Source: Bacteroidaceae bacterium (GTDB taxonomy: Bacteria > Bacteroidota > Bacteroidia > Bacteroidales > Bacteroidaceae). From it: 64,000 nt of DNA. The DNA lies in NCBI GenBank assembly GCA_017442855.1, contig JAFSPM010000045.1:186001-250000 (forward strand), in the 5' to 3' direction. The notes beneath the pieces were generated by a model. It saw only the letters and a program-made list of their open reading frames with translations, did not search any database and was not told the DNA's origin. This document shows positions 28,132-34,803 of this stretch, in pieces. A program made the position numbers and the translations under genes. The first letter of the stretch is position 1. Each line of letters starts with the position of its first letter.

Positions 28132-28788
28132 ATGAGTAAGTTTGATAAAATAGCAGTGTTGAGTAAGATGGCAGCCGCCCCTATGGTGCCCGTCTTTTAT
28201 CATAAGGATGTAGAGGTAGCCAAGCAAGTAGTGAAAGCTTGCTACGACGGAGGTGTTCGTACCTTCGAGTTCACTAATCGAGGCGATTTCGCCCACGAAG
28301 TATTTGCCGAGGTAAGGAAGTTTGCTTGGGCGGAATGTCCCGATTTGGCACTGGGCGTAGGCTCTGTGGTCGATGCACCCACCGCATCGTTGTACATCCA
28401 GATGGGTGCCGACTTCGTGGTAGGACCGTTGTTCAACCCCGATGTGGCTAAAGTATGTAATCGTCGTGGGGTGCCATATACTCCAGGATGTGGCAGTGTC
28501 AGCGAGGTAGGCTTTGCGCAGGAAGCAGGATGCGACCTCATCAAGATCTTCCCAGGAGATGTGTTGGGTCCTAAGTTTGTGAAAGGCCTACTGGCTCCTA
28601 TGCCTTGGACAAAACTCATGGTGACGGGTGGGGTAGAGCCCACCGAGGAAAACCTCTCCGCTTGGTTCAAGGCTGGTGTCTTCTGTGTGGGTATGGGCAG
28701 CAAGCTCTTCCCCAAAGATGTCGTTGCTAACAAAGACTGGCAGTACATCACCAACAAGTGCAAGGAAGTTTTGACCATTTTACGTTGA
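28132..28788 (+). CDS. kdgA: 2-Keto-3-deoxy-6-phosphogluconate aldolase
   Basis: Splits KDPG to pyruvate and glyceraldehyde-3-phosphate. The 218-residue class I aldolase has [20 protein letters not shown], the glutamate-containing region [11 protein letters not shown], and the Schiff-base lysine in [19 protein letters not shown]. The phosphate-binding segment is [20 protein letters not shown]. It follows uxuA by 4 nt. It may also act on 4-hydroxy-2-oxoglutarate, as relatives do. Confidence 0.92.
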   Translation: MSKFDKIAVLSKMAAAPMVPVFYHKDVEVAKQVVKACYDGGVRTFEFTNRGDFAHEVFAEVRKFAWAECPDLALGVGSVVDAPTASLYIQMGADFVVGPLFNPDVAKVCNRRGVPYTPGCGSVSEVGFAQEAGCDLIKIFPGDVLGPKFVKGLLAPMPWTKLMVTGGVEPTEENLSAWFKAGVFCVGMGSKLFPKDVVANKDWQYITNKCKEVLTILR

Positions 28789-28798
28789 ACGCTTCGCA

Positions 28799-28856
28799 AT
28801 GTGGATGTGCCGGCGGCTGACGTCAGGCCTAAAATGCCGCCTACACACATCCACAT
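28799..28856. repeat. Large inverted repeat between kdgA and uxaC
   Basis: ATGTGGATGTG at 28799-28809 is perfectly complementary to CACATCCACAT at 28846-28856. Inside, GGCGGC (28812-28817) pairs with GCCGCC (28836-28841), and a TGACGTCA palindrome occupies 28818-28825. It is GC-rich and has no immediate T run. A T-rich stretch comes 20 nt later. It could stabilise the upstream mRNA or be a small palindromic insertion. Confidence 0.8.
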
Positions 28857-28897
28857 GCTACGCTAACATAGAGGCATTTTTTTATTTTTTCATTATT

Positions 28898-30301
28898 ATG
28901 AAACCCTTCATGGATGACAACTTCTTGCTGCAGAGCAAGACGGCTCAGATGCTCTATCATGAGCATGCAAAGCAATTGCCCATCATCGACTATCACTGCC
29001 ATCTCAATCCCAAAGAGATAGCAGAGGATCATCGTTTTCGTTCCATCACCGAACTGTGGCTGGGAGGCGACCACTACAAATGGCGTGCCTTGCGTGCCAA
29101 TGGCGTAGATGAGTATTTCATCACAGGAGGTGCCACCGACTGGGAGAAGTTCCAGAAGTGGGCAGAGACCATCCCCTATACCTTCCGCAATCCGTTGTAC
29201 CATTGGACGCACTTGGAGCTGCGCACAGCCTTTGGCATTCAGAAGCTGCTCAACCCAGATACGGCGAAGGAAATTTACGACGAGTGCAACGAGAAACTGC
29301 AACAGCTTGAGTTCTCTGCCCGTGGTCTGATGAAGCGCTATCATGTGGAGGTGGTATGCACTACCGACGATCCTATCGACTCCTTGTTGTATCATGAACA
29401 AATCAGTGCAAGTGGGTTCGAAATCAAAGTGTTACCAACTTGGCGCCCTGATAAGGCGATGGCTATCGACACCCCCCAGACCTATCGCACCTACATCGAA
29501 CAGCTGTCGGAAGTCAGCGGCGTAGATATCTACAACTACAGCGACCTGCTCGAAGCCCTCTACCTGCGTCATCTCTATTTTGCCCAGCACGGTTGCAAGT
29601 TGTCCGATCATGGCATCGACTGCTTCTATGCCGAGCCAGTTGCCGAGGACGAGATGCAAACCATCTTTGTCAAGGTCATGAGCGGTGACGAAGCTACTGA
29701 GGCCGAGAAGCTGAAGTTCAAGTCGGGCTTGCTCACCTATTTCGCTGAGCTCGATGCCGACACCCAGTGGGTACAGCAGTTCCACTTCGGTCCTCTGCGC
29801 AACAATAATACCAAGATGTTCCAGCTGTTAGGTCCCGATGCAGGCTACGACTCTATGGGTGAGTTCACTACCGCCAAGAGTATGGCGCAGTTCTTCGACC
29901 ACCTCAACAGCGAGGGGTGCCTCACCAAGACCATTGTCTATAACCTCAACCCCAATGCCAATGAGATGGTGGCCACCATGATAGGTAATTTCCAAGACGG
30001 CAGTGTACCAGGCAAGATGCAGTGGGGCAGTGGATGGTGGTTCCTCGACCAGAAAGATGGCATAGAGAAACAACTCAACACCCTGTCGTTGCAGGGGTTG
30101 CTCAGTCGCTTTGTAGGCATGCTCACCGACAGTCGCTCGTTCCTCTCTTACCCACGTCACGAATATTTCCGCAGGATCTTGTGCAACCTTGTCGGTCAGG
30201 ATGTAGAGAATGGCGAGTTGCCAGCAGAGGAGATGCCCCGCATCGCCCAGATGATAGAAGATATCTGTTATTATAATGCTAAACGATACTTTAATTTTTG
30301 A
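28898..30301 (+). CDS. uxaC: Glucuronate isomerase
   Basis: Converts D-glucuronate to D-fructuronate (and D-galacturonate to tagaturonate). The 467-residue amidohydrolase-fold enzyme starts MKPFMDDNFLLQSKTAQMLY and has the metal motif IIDYHCHLNP. VVCTTDDPIDSL, VLPTWRPDKA and the C-terminal LTDSRSFLSYPRHEYFRRILC follow, all UxaC marks. The start at 28898 was preferred over 28799, which would translate the intergenic hairpin. Last enzyme gene of the glucuronate operon. The next gene's ATG follows its stop by 2 nt. Confidence 0.95.
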   Translation: MKPFMDDNFLLQSKTAQMLYHEHAKQLPIIDYHCHLNPKEIAEDHRFRSITELWLGGDHYKWRALRANGVDEYFITGGATDWEKFQKWAETIPYTFRNPLYHWTHLELRTAFGIQKLLNPDTAKEIYDECNEKLQQLEFSARGLMKRYHVEVVCTTDDPIDSLLYHEQISASGFEIKVLPTWRPDKAMAIDTPQTYRTYIEQLSEVSGVDIYNYSDLLEALYLRHLYFAQHGCKLSDHGIDCFYAEPVAEDEMQTIFVKVMSGDEATEAEKLKFKSGLLTYFAELDADTQWVQQFHFGPLRNNNTKMFQLLGPDAGYDSMGEFTTAKSMAQFFDHLNSEGCLTKTIVYNLNPNANEMVATMIGNFQDGSVPGKMQWGSGWWFLDQKDGIEKQLNTLSLQGLLSRFVGMLTDSRSFLSYPRHEYFRRILCNLVGQDVENGELPAEEMPRIAQMIEDICYYNAKRYFNF

Positions 30302-30303
30302 TT

Positions 30304-30795
30304 ATGAGAAGATTATTACTTTCAATTGCATGGATGGCAGGTGTGGCTTTGTTTGCAAGTTGTGGCACCACTGCCTCTGCCCAGCGTTCTGAGAAAGCTT
30401 CAGAATTAGCAGCTAAGGTTAAAGATGCTTTGACCGAGCAGAATTTTAAAATTGAAGTCAACTTTATGACTCCGTTAAAAGGAATGGCAAGAAGTGTTAC
30501 TCCAGATCATTACTTGCAGGTGAATGGCGAGACATTGTTTTCATATCTTCCTTATGCTGGAGACGCTTTCAACATTCCTTATGGCGGAGGTCAGGGCTTG
30601 AACTTTACAGAAAGCATCGATAGTTATAAAGTAACCCAGAAGAAGAGCGATGAGTTCGTCGTTGAGATTGGTGTAAAAAACTCAGAAGACACTTATGTCT
30701 TTACGATTACTGTGTTTGATAATGGCAGGGCGTCGATAGATGTCAGGGGTCGTGAGCGTGATCCTATCTCTTTTAATGGTGAAATGAGATTCTGA
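30304..30795 (+). CDS. DUF4251-like lipoprotein
   Basis: A 163-residue predicted lipoprotein (MRRLLLSIAWMAGVALFASC, lipobox FASC) followed by a small beta-rich domain. The segment FKIEVNFMTPLKGMARSVTPDHYLQVNGETLFSYLPYAGDA resembles the Bacteroidota DUF4251 family of exported proteins of unknown function. It follows uxaC by 2 nt, so it may be transcribed with the glucuronate operon, though a metabolic link is not obvious. Its last 103 nt overlap the convergent gene on the other strand. Confidence 0.75.
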   Translation: MRRLLLSIAWMAGVALFASCGTTASAQRSEKASELAAKVKDALTEQNFKIEVNFMTPLKGMARSVTPDHYLQVNGETLFSYLPYAGDAFNIPYGGGQGLNFTESIDSYKVTQKKSDEFVVEIGVKNSEDTYVFTITVFDNGRASIDVRGRERDPISFNGEMRF

Positions 30796-31106
30796 AGGTC
30801 ATCCGTCAGCACCCACCAGTGTGTGAGGTTCTCTAACCTCACCAGTGCTTTGTTGTCTTGGACCTTCACCACCGTTGCCCGCATACCTTTATCCAGGTAG
30901 GTGGCATAGCCGAATTTGAAGAAGGTAGAGAACATCTCGAAGTTCTCGTTGCTGATGTACTCCGCCAGCTTGTCCAGCGTCTCAGGCACCACTGTCCCGT
31001 AGCAGTTCTCGCTCACTGCTACCGCCTGTCCTGGCTGTAGTCCCTCATCCGCTATGGCCCTTAGGCACATAGTCGCCAGCATCATCAGTATCACTATCTT
31101 CTTCAT
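30693..31106 (-). CDS. Small exported protein of unknown function
   Basis: A 137-residue protein with a signal peptide (MKKIVILMMLATMCLRAIAD). The mature part includes GTVVPETLDKLAEYISNENFEMFSTFFKFGYATYLDKGMRATVVKV, which I do not recognise. The C-terminal 34 residues (after DDLQNLISPLKE) are encoded antisense to the DUF4251-like gene. They look like read-through beyond an original stop, so the protein may end abnormally. A perfect -7 element lies only 5 nt before the ATG. Confidence 0.6.
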   Translation of the reverse strand: MKKIVILMMLATMCLRAIADEGLQPGQAVAVSENCYGTVVPETLDKLAEYISNENFEMFSTFFKFGYATYLDKGMRATVVKVQDNKALVRLENLTHWWVLTDDLQNLISPLKEIGSRSRPLTSIDALPLSNTVIVKT

Positions 31107-31110
31107 GCTG

Positions 31111-31118
31111 CAAAGATA
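31111..31118 (-). promoter_or_regulatory. -7 element immediately before the small exported protein gene
   Basis: TATCTTTG on the minus strand ends 4 nt before the ATG (31104-31106), which would place transcription start at or next to the start codon. Confidence 0.55.
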
Positions 31119-31411
31119 ACGAAAATAATTTGAATCATTGACACGTCATTGTTGATTATTATGAGAATAAAGATTATTGTGTTACTCGCATCTGGTTCAG
31201 TCAGAAACGTGTAAACGGCGTATGAAATGGAATATGTGGTAGAATGATAAGCCTTTGCCATCAGTTTCATTCATTAGTTAAAACTTACAAAAAAATTGCA
31301 TGTTTGCTGAAAAATACCTTACTTTACAACAATAAAATACCGGAAAATTTTACTCCATGAAAGAGAATAAAGACGCTTATTCGTAACTTCGCAGTAGGAT
31401 TATAATGGCAT
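31119..31411. other. Intergenic region upstream of the fic gene
   Basis: AT-rich, with no gene or RNA structure that I can support. A possible -7 element (TAACTTCG, 31384-31391) lies 20 nt before the fic start. This marks the left border of the accessory island. Confidence 0.5.
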
Positions 31412-32593
31412 ATGAAGGAAGGATATTTGGATTTTGAAGAATATATTCGCCAAGGGGAACCGGATAAGAAAGAGAAAGCATCTATCTGGCAAACAGCCAT
31501 AGGCCTACAAGCGGTTGATGGTCTTAAAACATCAGACTATCTTAAAGAAACTGCTCGCAAGCATATTGAGGGTGATATTGATATAGACCAGGCTCGCGAA
31601 CTGATAAAAACCTATTATCAGTCAAAATCTGTTCGCGAACCAGATGATGAAGAGAAACAAGAGGCGGATAAGGTATCTGCCAATATTACCAAGATTCTCT
31701 CGTCGAAGACATTCGATTTTAGTACCAATGGCTTCATTTCTTTGCATCGTAGAATATTCGAAGACGTGTTTAAACAAGCAGGTAAGATTCGCGACTATGA
31801 TATTACTAAGAAAGAATGGGTGCTTGAGGGTGATACGGTGAACTATCTGAACTTTGAAGACTTGCGCCGTGCCATAAAATATGATTTGGAGCAGGAACGT
31901 GGTTTTAGTTATAAAGGCATTTCGCAAGACGCGATGATAACTCATTTGTCCAGATTCGTTTCTGGTTTGTGGCAGATACATGCCTTTGGCGAGGGAAATA
32001 CTCGTACTACAGCTGTGTTTACGATTCTTTATCTCCGCCATATTGGTTTTGAGGTTAGCAACGATATGTTTGCTCAGCACTCTTGGTATTTTCGTAATGC
32101 GTTGGTGCGTGCAAACTATAAGAATGCAGTGAAAGGCATTGATTATTCTCCTGTGTACTTGGAACGTTTCTTTCGCAATCTTCTTCTTGGGGAGCAATGG
32201 GATTTGCGTAATCGCTATCTGCATATTAATCCAACTAAAGAGTGGAGCGAACAACGCAATTTGAACACCCCCACAAGTACCCGAACAAGTAGTGAGCAAG
32301 TACCCGAACAAGTACCCGAACAAGCTCAATGTTTGTTGCGTCCCCAAAATCCTTTGGTTTTAGGATTAATAAAGGTAATTGGTGAAGAAGAATTGTCCAT
32401 CACTCAGTTAATGAAAAAGACGGGATTAAAACATAGACCCAATTTTATAGAGTATCATCTTAATCCTGCAATAAAAGATAAGCTCGTACAAATGAAGTAC
32501 CCAGATTCCCCACGTCATCCCCGCCAGAAATATCTTCTAACAGCAAAGGGACTGGCATACTTACAGAAGAATAATAATACTATAAGATTATGA
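31412..32593 (+). CDS. Fic-domain protein with N-terminal VbhA-like antitoxin module
   Basis: A 393-residue Fic protein, a family that usually transfers AMP to target proteins. The Fic motif is HAFGEGNTRT (H190-T199), which keeps the catalytic His, the acidic residue and the Gly-Asn-x-Arg core. The usual HPF proline is an alanine. Residues about 25-70 (LQAVDGLKTSDYLK... then EGDIDIDQARELIKTYY) resemble the VbhA antitoxin that blocks Fic active sites, fused at the N-terminus. The linker at about 285-305 repeats VPEQ, and the C-terminus (about 310-393) is a winged-helix domain. Its stop codon overlaps the start of the first leader peptide gene (ATGA). The target is unknown. Confidence 0.88.
   Translation: MKEGYLDFEEYIRQGEPDKKEKASIWQTAIGLQAVDGLKTSDYLKETARKHIEGDIDIDQARELIKTYYQSKSVREPDDEEKQEADKVSANITKILSSKTFDFSTNGFISLHRRIFEDVFKQAGKIRDYDITKKEWVLEGDTVNYLNFEDLRRAIKYDLEQERGFSYKGISQDAMITHLSRFVSGLWQIHAFGEGNTRTTAVFTILYLRHIGFEVSNDMFAQHSWYFRNALVRANYKNAVKGIDYSPVYLERFFRNLLLGEQWDLRNRYLHINPTKEWSEQRNLNTPTSTRTSSEQVPEQVPEQAQCLLRPQNPLVLGLIKVIGEEELSITQLMKKTGLKHRPNFIEYHLNPAIKDKLVQMKYPDSPRHPRQKYLLTAKGLAYLQKNNNTIRL
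32273..32335 (+). repeat. In-frame tandem repeat in the Fic linker
   Basis: Partly degenerate 12-nt units (CAAGTACCCGAA) encode QVPE-type repeats between the Fic core and the winged helix. The period is a multiple of three, so length changes keep the frame. Confidence 0.65.
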
Positions 32594-32790
32594 AAGAGAA
32601 CAAAGAAAAGCGAGTGCTACGAGTAGAGCTCGACAACGAAGTAAAGAAGGTTTCTATCACTGGTTTGAACGGTGATGAGAAGGTCGTGATGCGTCAGGAA
32701 CTGAGTGAAAATGACCTCAATCAGGCAACGGGAGGGTTACTAGATCGAACCTGGTATTGCCCCAAGGTAGGCTGTGTCGGTAAAAGCTGA
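32590..32790 (+). CDS. Double-glycine leader peptide, family A, copy 1 (RiPP/bacteriocin precursor-like)
   Basis: A 66-residue peptide with a charged leader (about 1-49) ending LSENDLNQATGG and a short core LLDRTWYCPKVGCVGKS. The GG end and the preceding L..xxLxxxxGG pattern match leaders cleaved by C39 peptidase-containing ABC exporters. Two cysteines in the core (YCPKVGC) could form a disulfide or thioether ring. It starts inside the fic stop codon (ATGA overlap), so it is translated with fic. The leader is closely related to the peptide at 46969-47259, but the core is not. No exporter or modifying enzyme is in the window. Confidence 0.8.
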   Translation: MKENKEKRVLRVELDNEVKKVSITGLNGDEKVVMRQELSENDLNQATGGLLDRTWYCPKVGCVGKS

Positions 32791-32831
32791 TGAAATAAAA
32801 ACGAGCCAAGCAATATGGAAACTAAATAATT

Positions 32832-33068
32832 ATGGCAACTTTAACTAACGAACAGATTGAGCAGAAGAAACAACTGCTCGCAGAGAAACTGAAAGAAATG
32901 AAAGCTATCTACAATGAACTTGTAGAGGCGGGTGCAATCGAACTGTCTGATGAAGAACTTGACAGCGTGACTGGTGGTGGTAAGTTCTTAGATTTTTTTA
33001 AGAAGCTCGGAGAAAGCTCTTTTGCGTACAAGATGGGTGAGATGATCCGCCAACGGCAAAATTTTTAA
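32832..33068 (+). CDS. Double-glycine leader peptide, family B, copy 1
   Basis: A 78-residue peptide with a helical leader (MATLTNEQIEQKKQLLAEKL) ending in LSDEELDSVTGG. The basic, amphipathic core is GKFLDFFKKLGESSFAYKMG followed by EMIRQRQNF. The leader resembles those of NHLP/bacteriocin-type precursors. The core has the charge and hydrophobic pattern of an unmodified bacteriocin. It lies 41 nt after family A copy 1. Its paralogue at 47290-47550 shares the leader but not the core. Confidence 0.8.
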   Translation: MATLTNEQIEQKKQLLAEKLKEMKAIYNELVEAGAIELSDEELDSVTGGGKFLDFFKKLGESSFAYKMGEMIRQRQNF

Positions 33069-33113
33069 AAACTCTTAAGGATACGATCATACGCCATTGC
33101 CGCTGAGCCGTAA

Positions 33114-33148
33114 AAGACTAAACCCCTCGAATTGAGGGGTTTAGTCTT
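33114..33148 (+). terminator. Hairpin terminator after peptide cassette 1
   Basis: AAGACTAAACCCCTC pairs perfectly with GAGGGGTTTAGTCTT around GAATT. There is no long T run. It sits 45 nt past the second peptide gene and could also serve the smalltalk gene from the other side. Confidence 0.7.
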
Positions 33149-33207
33149 ACATATAGATGGGGCCGTGACCCATAGCTCGAAATATTTTCTCTAAAATATA
33201 TCTATTT

Positions 33208-33324
33208 TTAGAAAAATATGGGACCTTGTCCCATGCACGAGGTTGTGCTCATGGCAGTCAACGCTGCCGTCAGTATTGAGATGGCGAACTGAATCACCGT
33301 CTTCCAAAAGTCCTTGTTTTTCAT
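33208..33324 (-). CDS. Smalltalk micro-protein
   Basis: A 38-residue protein (MKNKDFWKTVIQFAISILTA, then ALTAMSTTSCMGQGPIFF). The pattern of K.xxWKTvlqxxISILTAxxT..xxxSC is the hallmark of the short Bacteroidales proteins annotated as smalltalk, usually found between an HU-like gene and a peptidoglycan amidase gene. It has one transmembrane or signal-like helix and a cysteine that may act as a lipobox. It lies downstream of the HU-like gene on the same strand. Its role is unknown. The TAA stop is at 33208-33210. Confidence 0.8.
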   Translation of the reverse strand: MKNKDFWKTVIQFAISILTAALTAMSTTSCMGQGPIFF

Positions 33325-33360
33325 AATGTTAGTTTATTTTATATTAGTTACTTTGCTTTA

Positions 33361-33525
33361 CCCCTCCGCCCTTCGGGCACCTCCCCTTTTCATGGGGAGG
33401 AATTTAGAGAAAGGGTTTAGATTTAGCCTCCCTCAGCTGCTCCCCTGATTTAGTTTTAAGCTGCTCCCCTGATATAGGGGAGCTGTCACGAAGTGACTGA
33501 GGGGTATTCTGATTGAGGGGTTGGT
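33361..33525. repeat. Cluster of GC-rich palindromes (interspersed repeat)
   Basis: Four short hairpins follow one another: GCCCTTCGGGC near 33369, CCTCCCC/GGGGAGG near 33380-33401, GCTCCCCT/AGGGGAGC near 33461-33482, and GTCACGAAGTGAC at 33485-33497. AGCTGCTCCCCTGAT occurs twice (33435 and 33459). This type of CCCCTCAGTCACTTCGTGAC element is, from memory, dispersed in many Bacteroidales genomes between genes. Confidence 0.7.
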
Positions 33526-34118
33526 TAAATCTGCATGCCGTCGTCGCCGCCACCGCCACCGTTGTCACCACCGTCGTTGCCTCCGGTGTTACCGCCAGTA
33601 TTGCCACCAGTACTTGAACCAGAGCCGCTGTTGCCGGTGTTCTCAGTGTCGGTGCGGGTATCAGCATCGTCCTCGATGTTACCAGGATCAGAGCTGGTCA
33701 CGCGCTTCACCTCCTCGCCGTTGCGGTCGTAGCAGGTAATCTGGATAGAAGTGTTCGCCAGCTCTTCCTTCAGATCCACTGCAGGGGTGAAGATAATGCG
33801 GCGTGTCTTGATGAGCGAGGTCTTCACGTCATTCACGTTGGCCACACTGGATGCACGCAATCCGAATCGCATGGTGCCCAATCCGGGCAGTGCCACAGAG
33901 TGACCTTCGGTTGCCCATGCCTTGATGACCTCACCAGCTGCATCCCAGCAAGCCTGCATCACACCACGGCTGACACCGCTTCGGAGTGCTGCCTCCTTGA
34001 TCACCTTCTCCTGACTCAGCGGGATATACAAATCCGGCTGCATTACATAGCGGTAAGTACCCGCATCATTCTTGTTGAACTTCACCAGGCGTTCAACGGC
34101 CTTCACTTTCATTGCCAT
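33525..34118 (-). CDS. HU-like DNA-binding protein with Gly-rich tail
   Basis: A 197-residue member of the Bacteroidota HU-related family. Residues 1-125 (MAMKVKAVERLVKFNKNDAG, then IPLSQEKVIKEAALRSGVSRGVMQACWDAAGEVIKAWATEGHSVALPGLGTMRFGLRASS) form the HU-like DNA-binding fold. The rest is an acidic linker and a low-complexity Gly/Asn/Asp tail (GGNTGGNTGGNDGGDNGGGG). The start at 34118 was chosen because upstream residues in the open frame look like untranslated repeat. It is followed by the smalltalk gene. In this family the neighbourhood normally includes a VirE-N/DUF3987 primase, which here lies 9.4 kb away on the other strand. Confidence 0.87.
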   Translation of the reverse strand: MAMKVKAVERLVKFNKNDAGTYRYVMQPDLYIPLSQEKVIKEAALRSGVSRGVMQACWDAAGEVIKAWATEGHSVALPGLGTMRFGLRASSVANVNDVKTSLIKTRRIIFTPAVDLKEELANTSIQITCYDRNGEEVKRVTSSDPGNIEDDADTRTDTENTGNSGSGSSTGGNTGGNTGGNDGGDNGGGGGDDGMQI

Positions 34119-34385
34119 AATTCTGTCGTGTTTTAGTTTTTTAATAATAATTTTACCTTCGTCAAAATAAGGTTCCAGTTCTCCAGTTTCGTGTCTTCCG
34201 ATTTCCAGCTTTGGGCCCGATTGCCTTCCGTCTTCCAACTGTCTTTTTCCAACTTTTGAACCCCGAACGTGCTTTTTGCACCTTTTCGTTTTTTCTGCTC
34301 GTGCACTAGCAAAAAAGGCCGGAATAACTAGGAAAAACTTTTTTCCTAACTAGGGCGCAAAAAATCCGTCTTGATTTTGACACTG

Positions 34386-34393
34386 CAAATATA
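34386..34393 (-). promoter_or_regulatory. -7 element of the HU-like gene
   Basis: TATATTTG on the minus strand, about 270 nt upstream of the HU start, implying a long leader RNA. Confidence 0.5.
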
Positions 34394-34462
34394 CAATATC
34401 GCCATTGCGGGTTACGAATGTTTTGGCATTTTTTTTCTTTTTTATTTTTCCCGACAAGATGC

Positions 34463-34611
34463 GGTCATCTTGGTCATGGTCATTTTGGTCAAAATCGTTT
34501 TCTGGTTGTCAAAATCCGCCACTATAATAAATATTTTATATTTATATATAGTGAGCAAATGACCGAATCCGAAAATGAAAATGACCATTTTGACCTTGAC
34601 CACTTTGACCA
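34463..34611. repeat. Converging GGTCA repeats around an AT-rich core (origin-like)
   Basis: On the left, GGTCA occurs at 34463, 34472, 34478 and 34487. On the right, the complement TGACC occurs at 34560, 34582, 34591, 34597 and 34606. Between them, about 34517-34555 is almost pure A/T. Positions 34582-34611 are an exact inverted copy of 45893-45922 at the end of the primase gene. The layout resembles iterons flanking a melting region. Confidence 0.75.
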
Positions 34612-34682
34612 TGTTTTTTTTTGTTTTTCCGTACCTTTAGATAAGTTACTTCGTCTCAGCGTAAAAAAATAAACAAGTTCAT

Positions 34683-34713
34683 TTTGTTCTGCTCTCTACT
34701 TTTTGTACCTTTG
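34683..34713 (+). promoter_or_regulatory. Promoter of the nuclease/type III restriction operon
   Basis: TTTG (34683-34686), 19 nt, TACCTTTG (34706-34713): an almost ideal Bacteroidota -33/-7 promoter, about 90 nt before the first gene. Confidence 0.7.
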
Positions 34714-34803
34714 CCAAGATAAAAGTGACGAGGTCAAAAGTCAAAGGATGTAATCCTGATACCCTCAAAAAATGATTATCAAGATTTGTATACATGAAAT
34801 AAT

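Larger units (their letters stand above)
34119..34803. other. Long divergent intergenic region with origin-like repeats
   Basis: A 685-nt stretch without a supported gene. It contains a long leader for the HU gene (with a TAGGAAAAA/TTTTTCCTA hairpin near 34330-34355), the HU -7 element (TATATTTG, minus, 34386-34393) and the GGTCA repeat block at 34463-34611. The promoter of the restriction operon (34683-34713) completes it. Short open frames here encode only low-complexity residues. Confidence 0.6.

Noticed and set aside
30302..31106. Addiction pair formed by the convergent DUF4251-like and small exported genes
   Set aside because: Both proteins carry export signals and neither resembles a toxin or antitoxin. 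The overlap is better explained by loss of a stop codon.
32590..33068. Complete bacteriocin or lanthipeptide biosynthesis cluster
   Set aside because: No C39 exporter, LanB/LanC/LanM, radical SAM or immunity gene is recognisable in the window, so only precursor-like peptides can be claimed.
33114..33148. tRNA or attachment site at the left island border
   Set aside because: No tRNA fold or CCA-type end is present, and the hairpin has no second copy at the right border.
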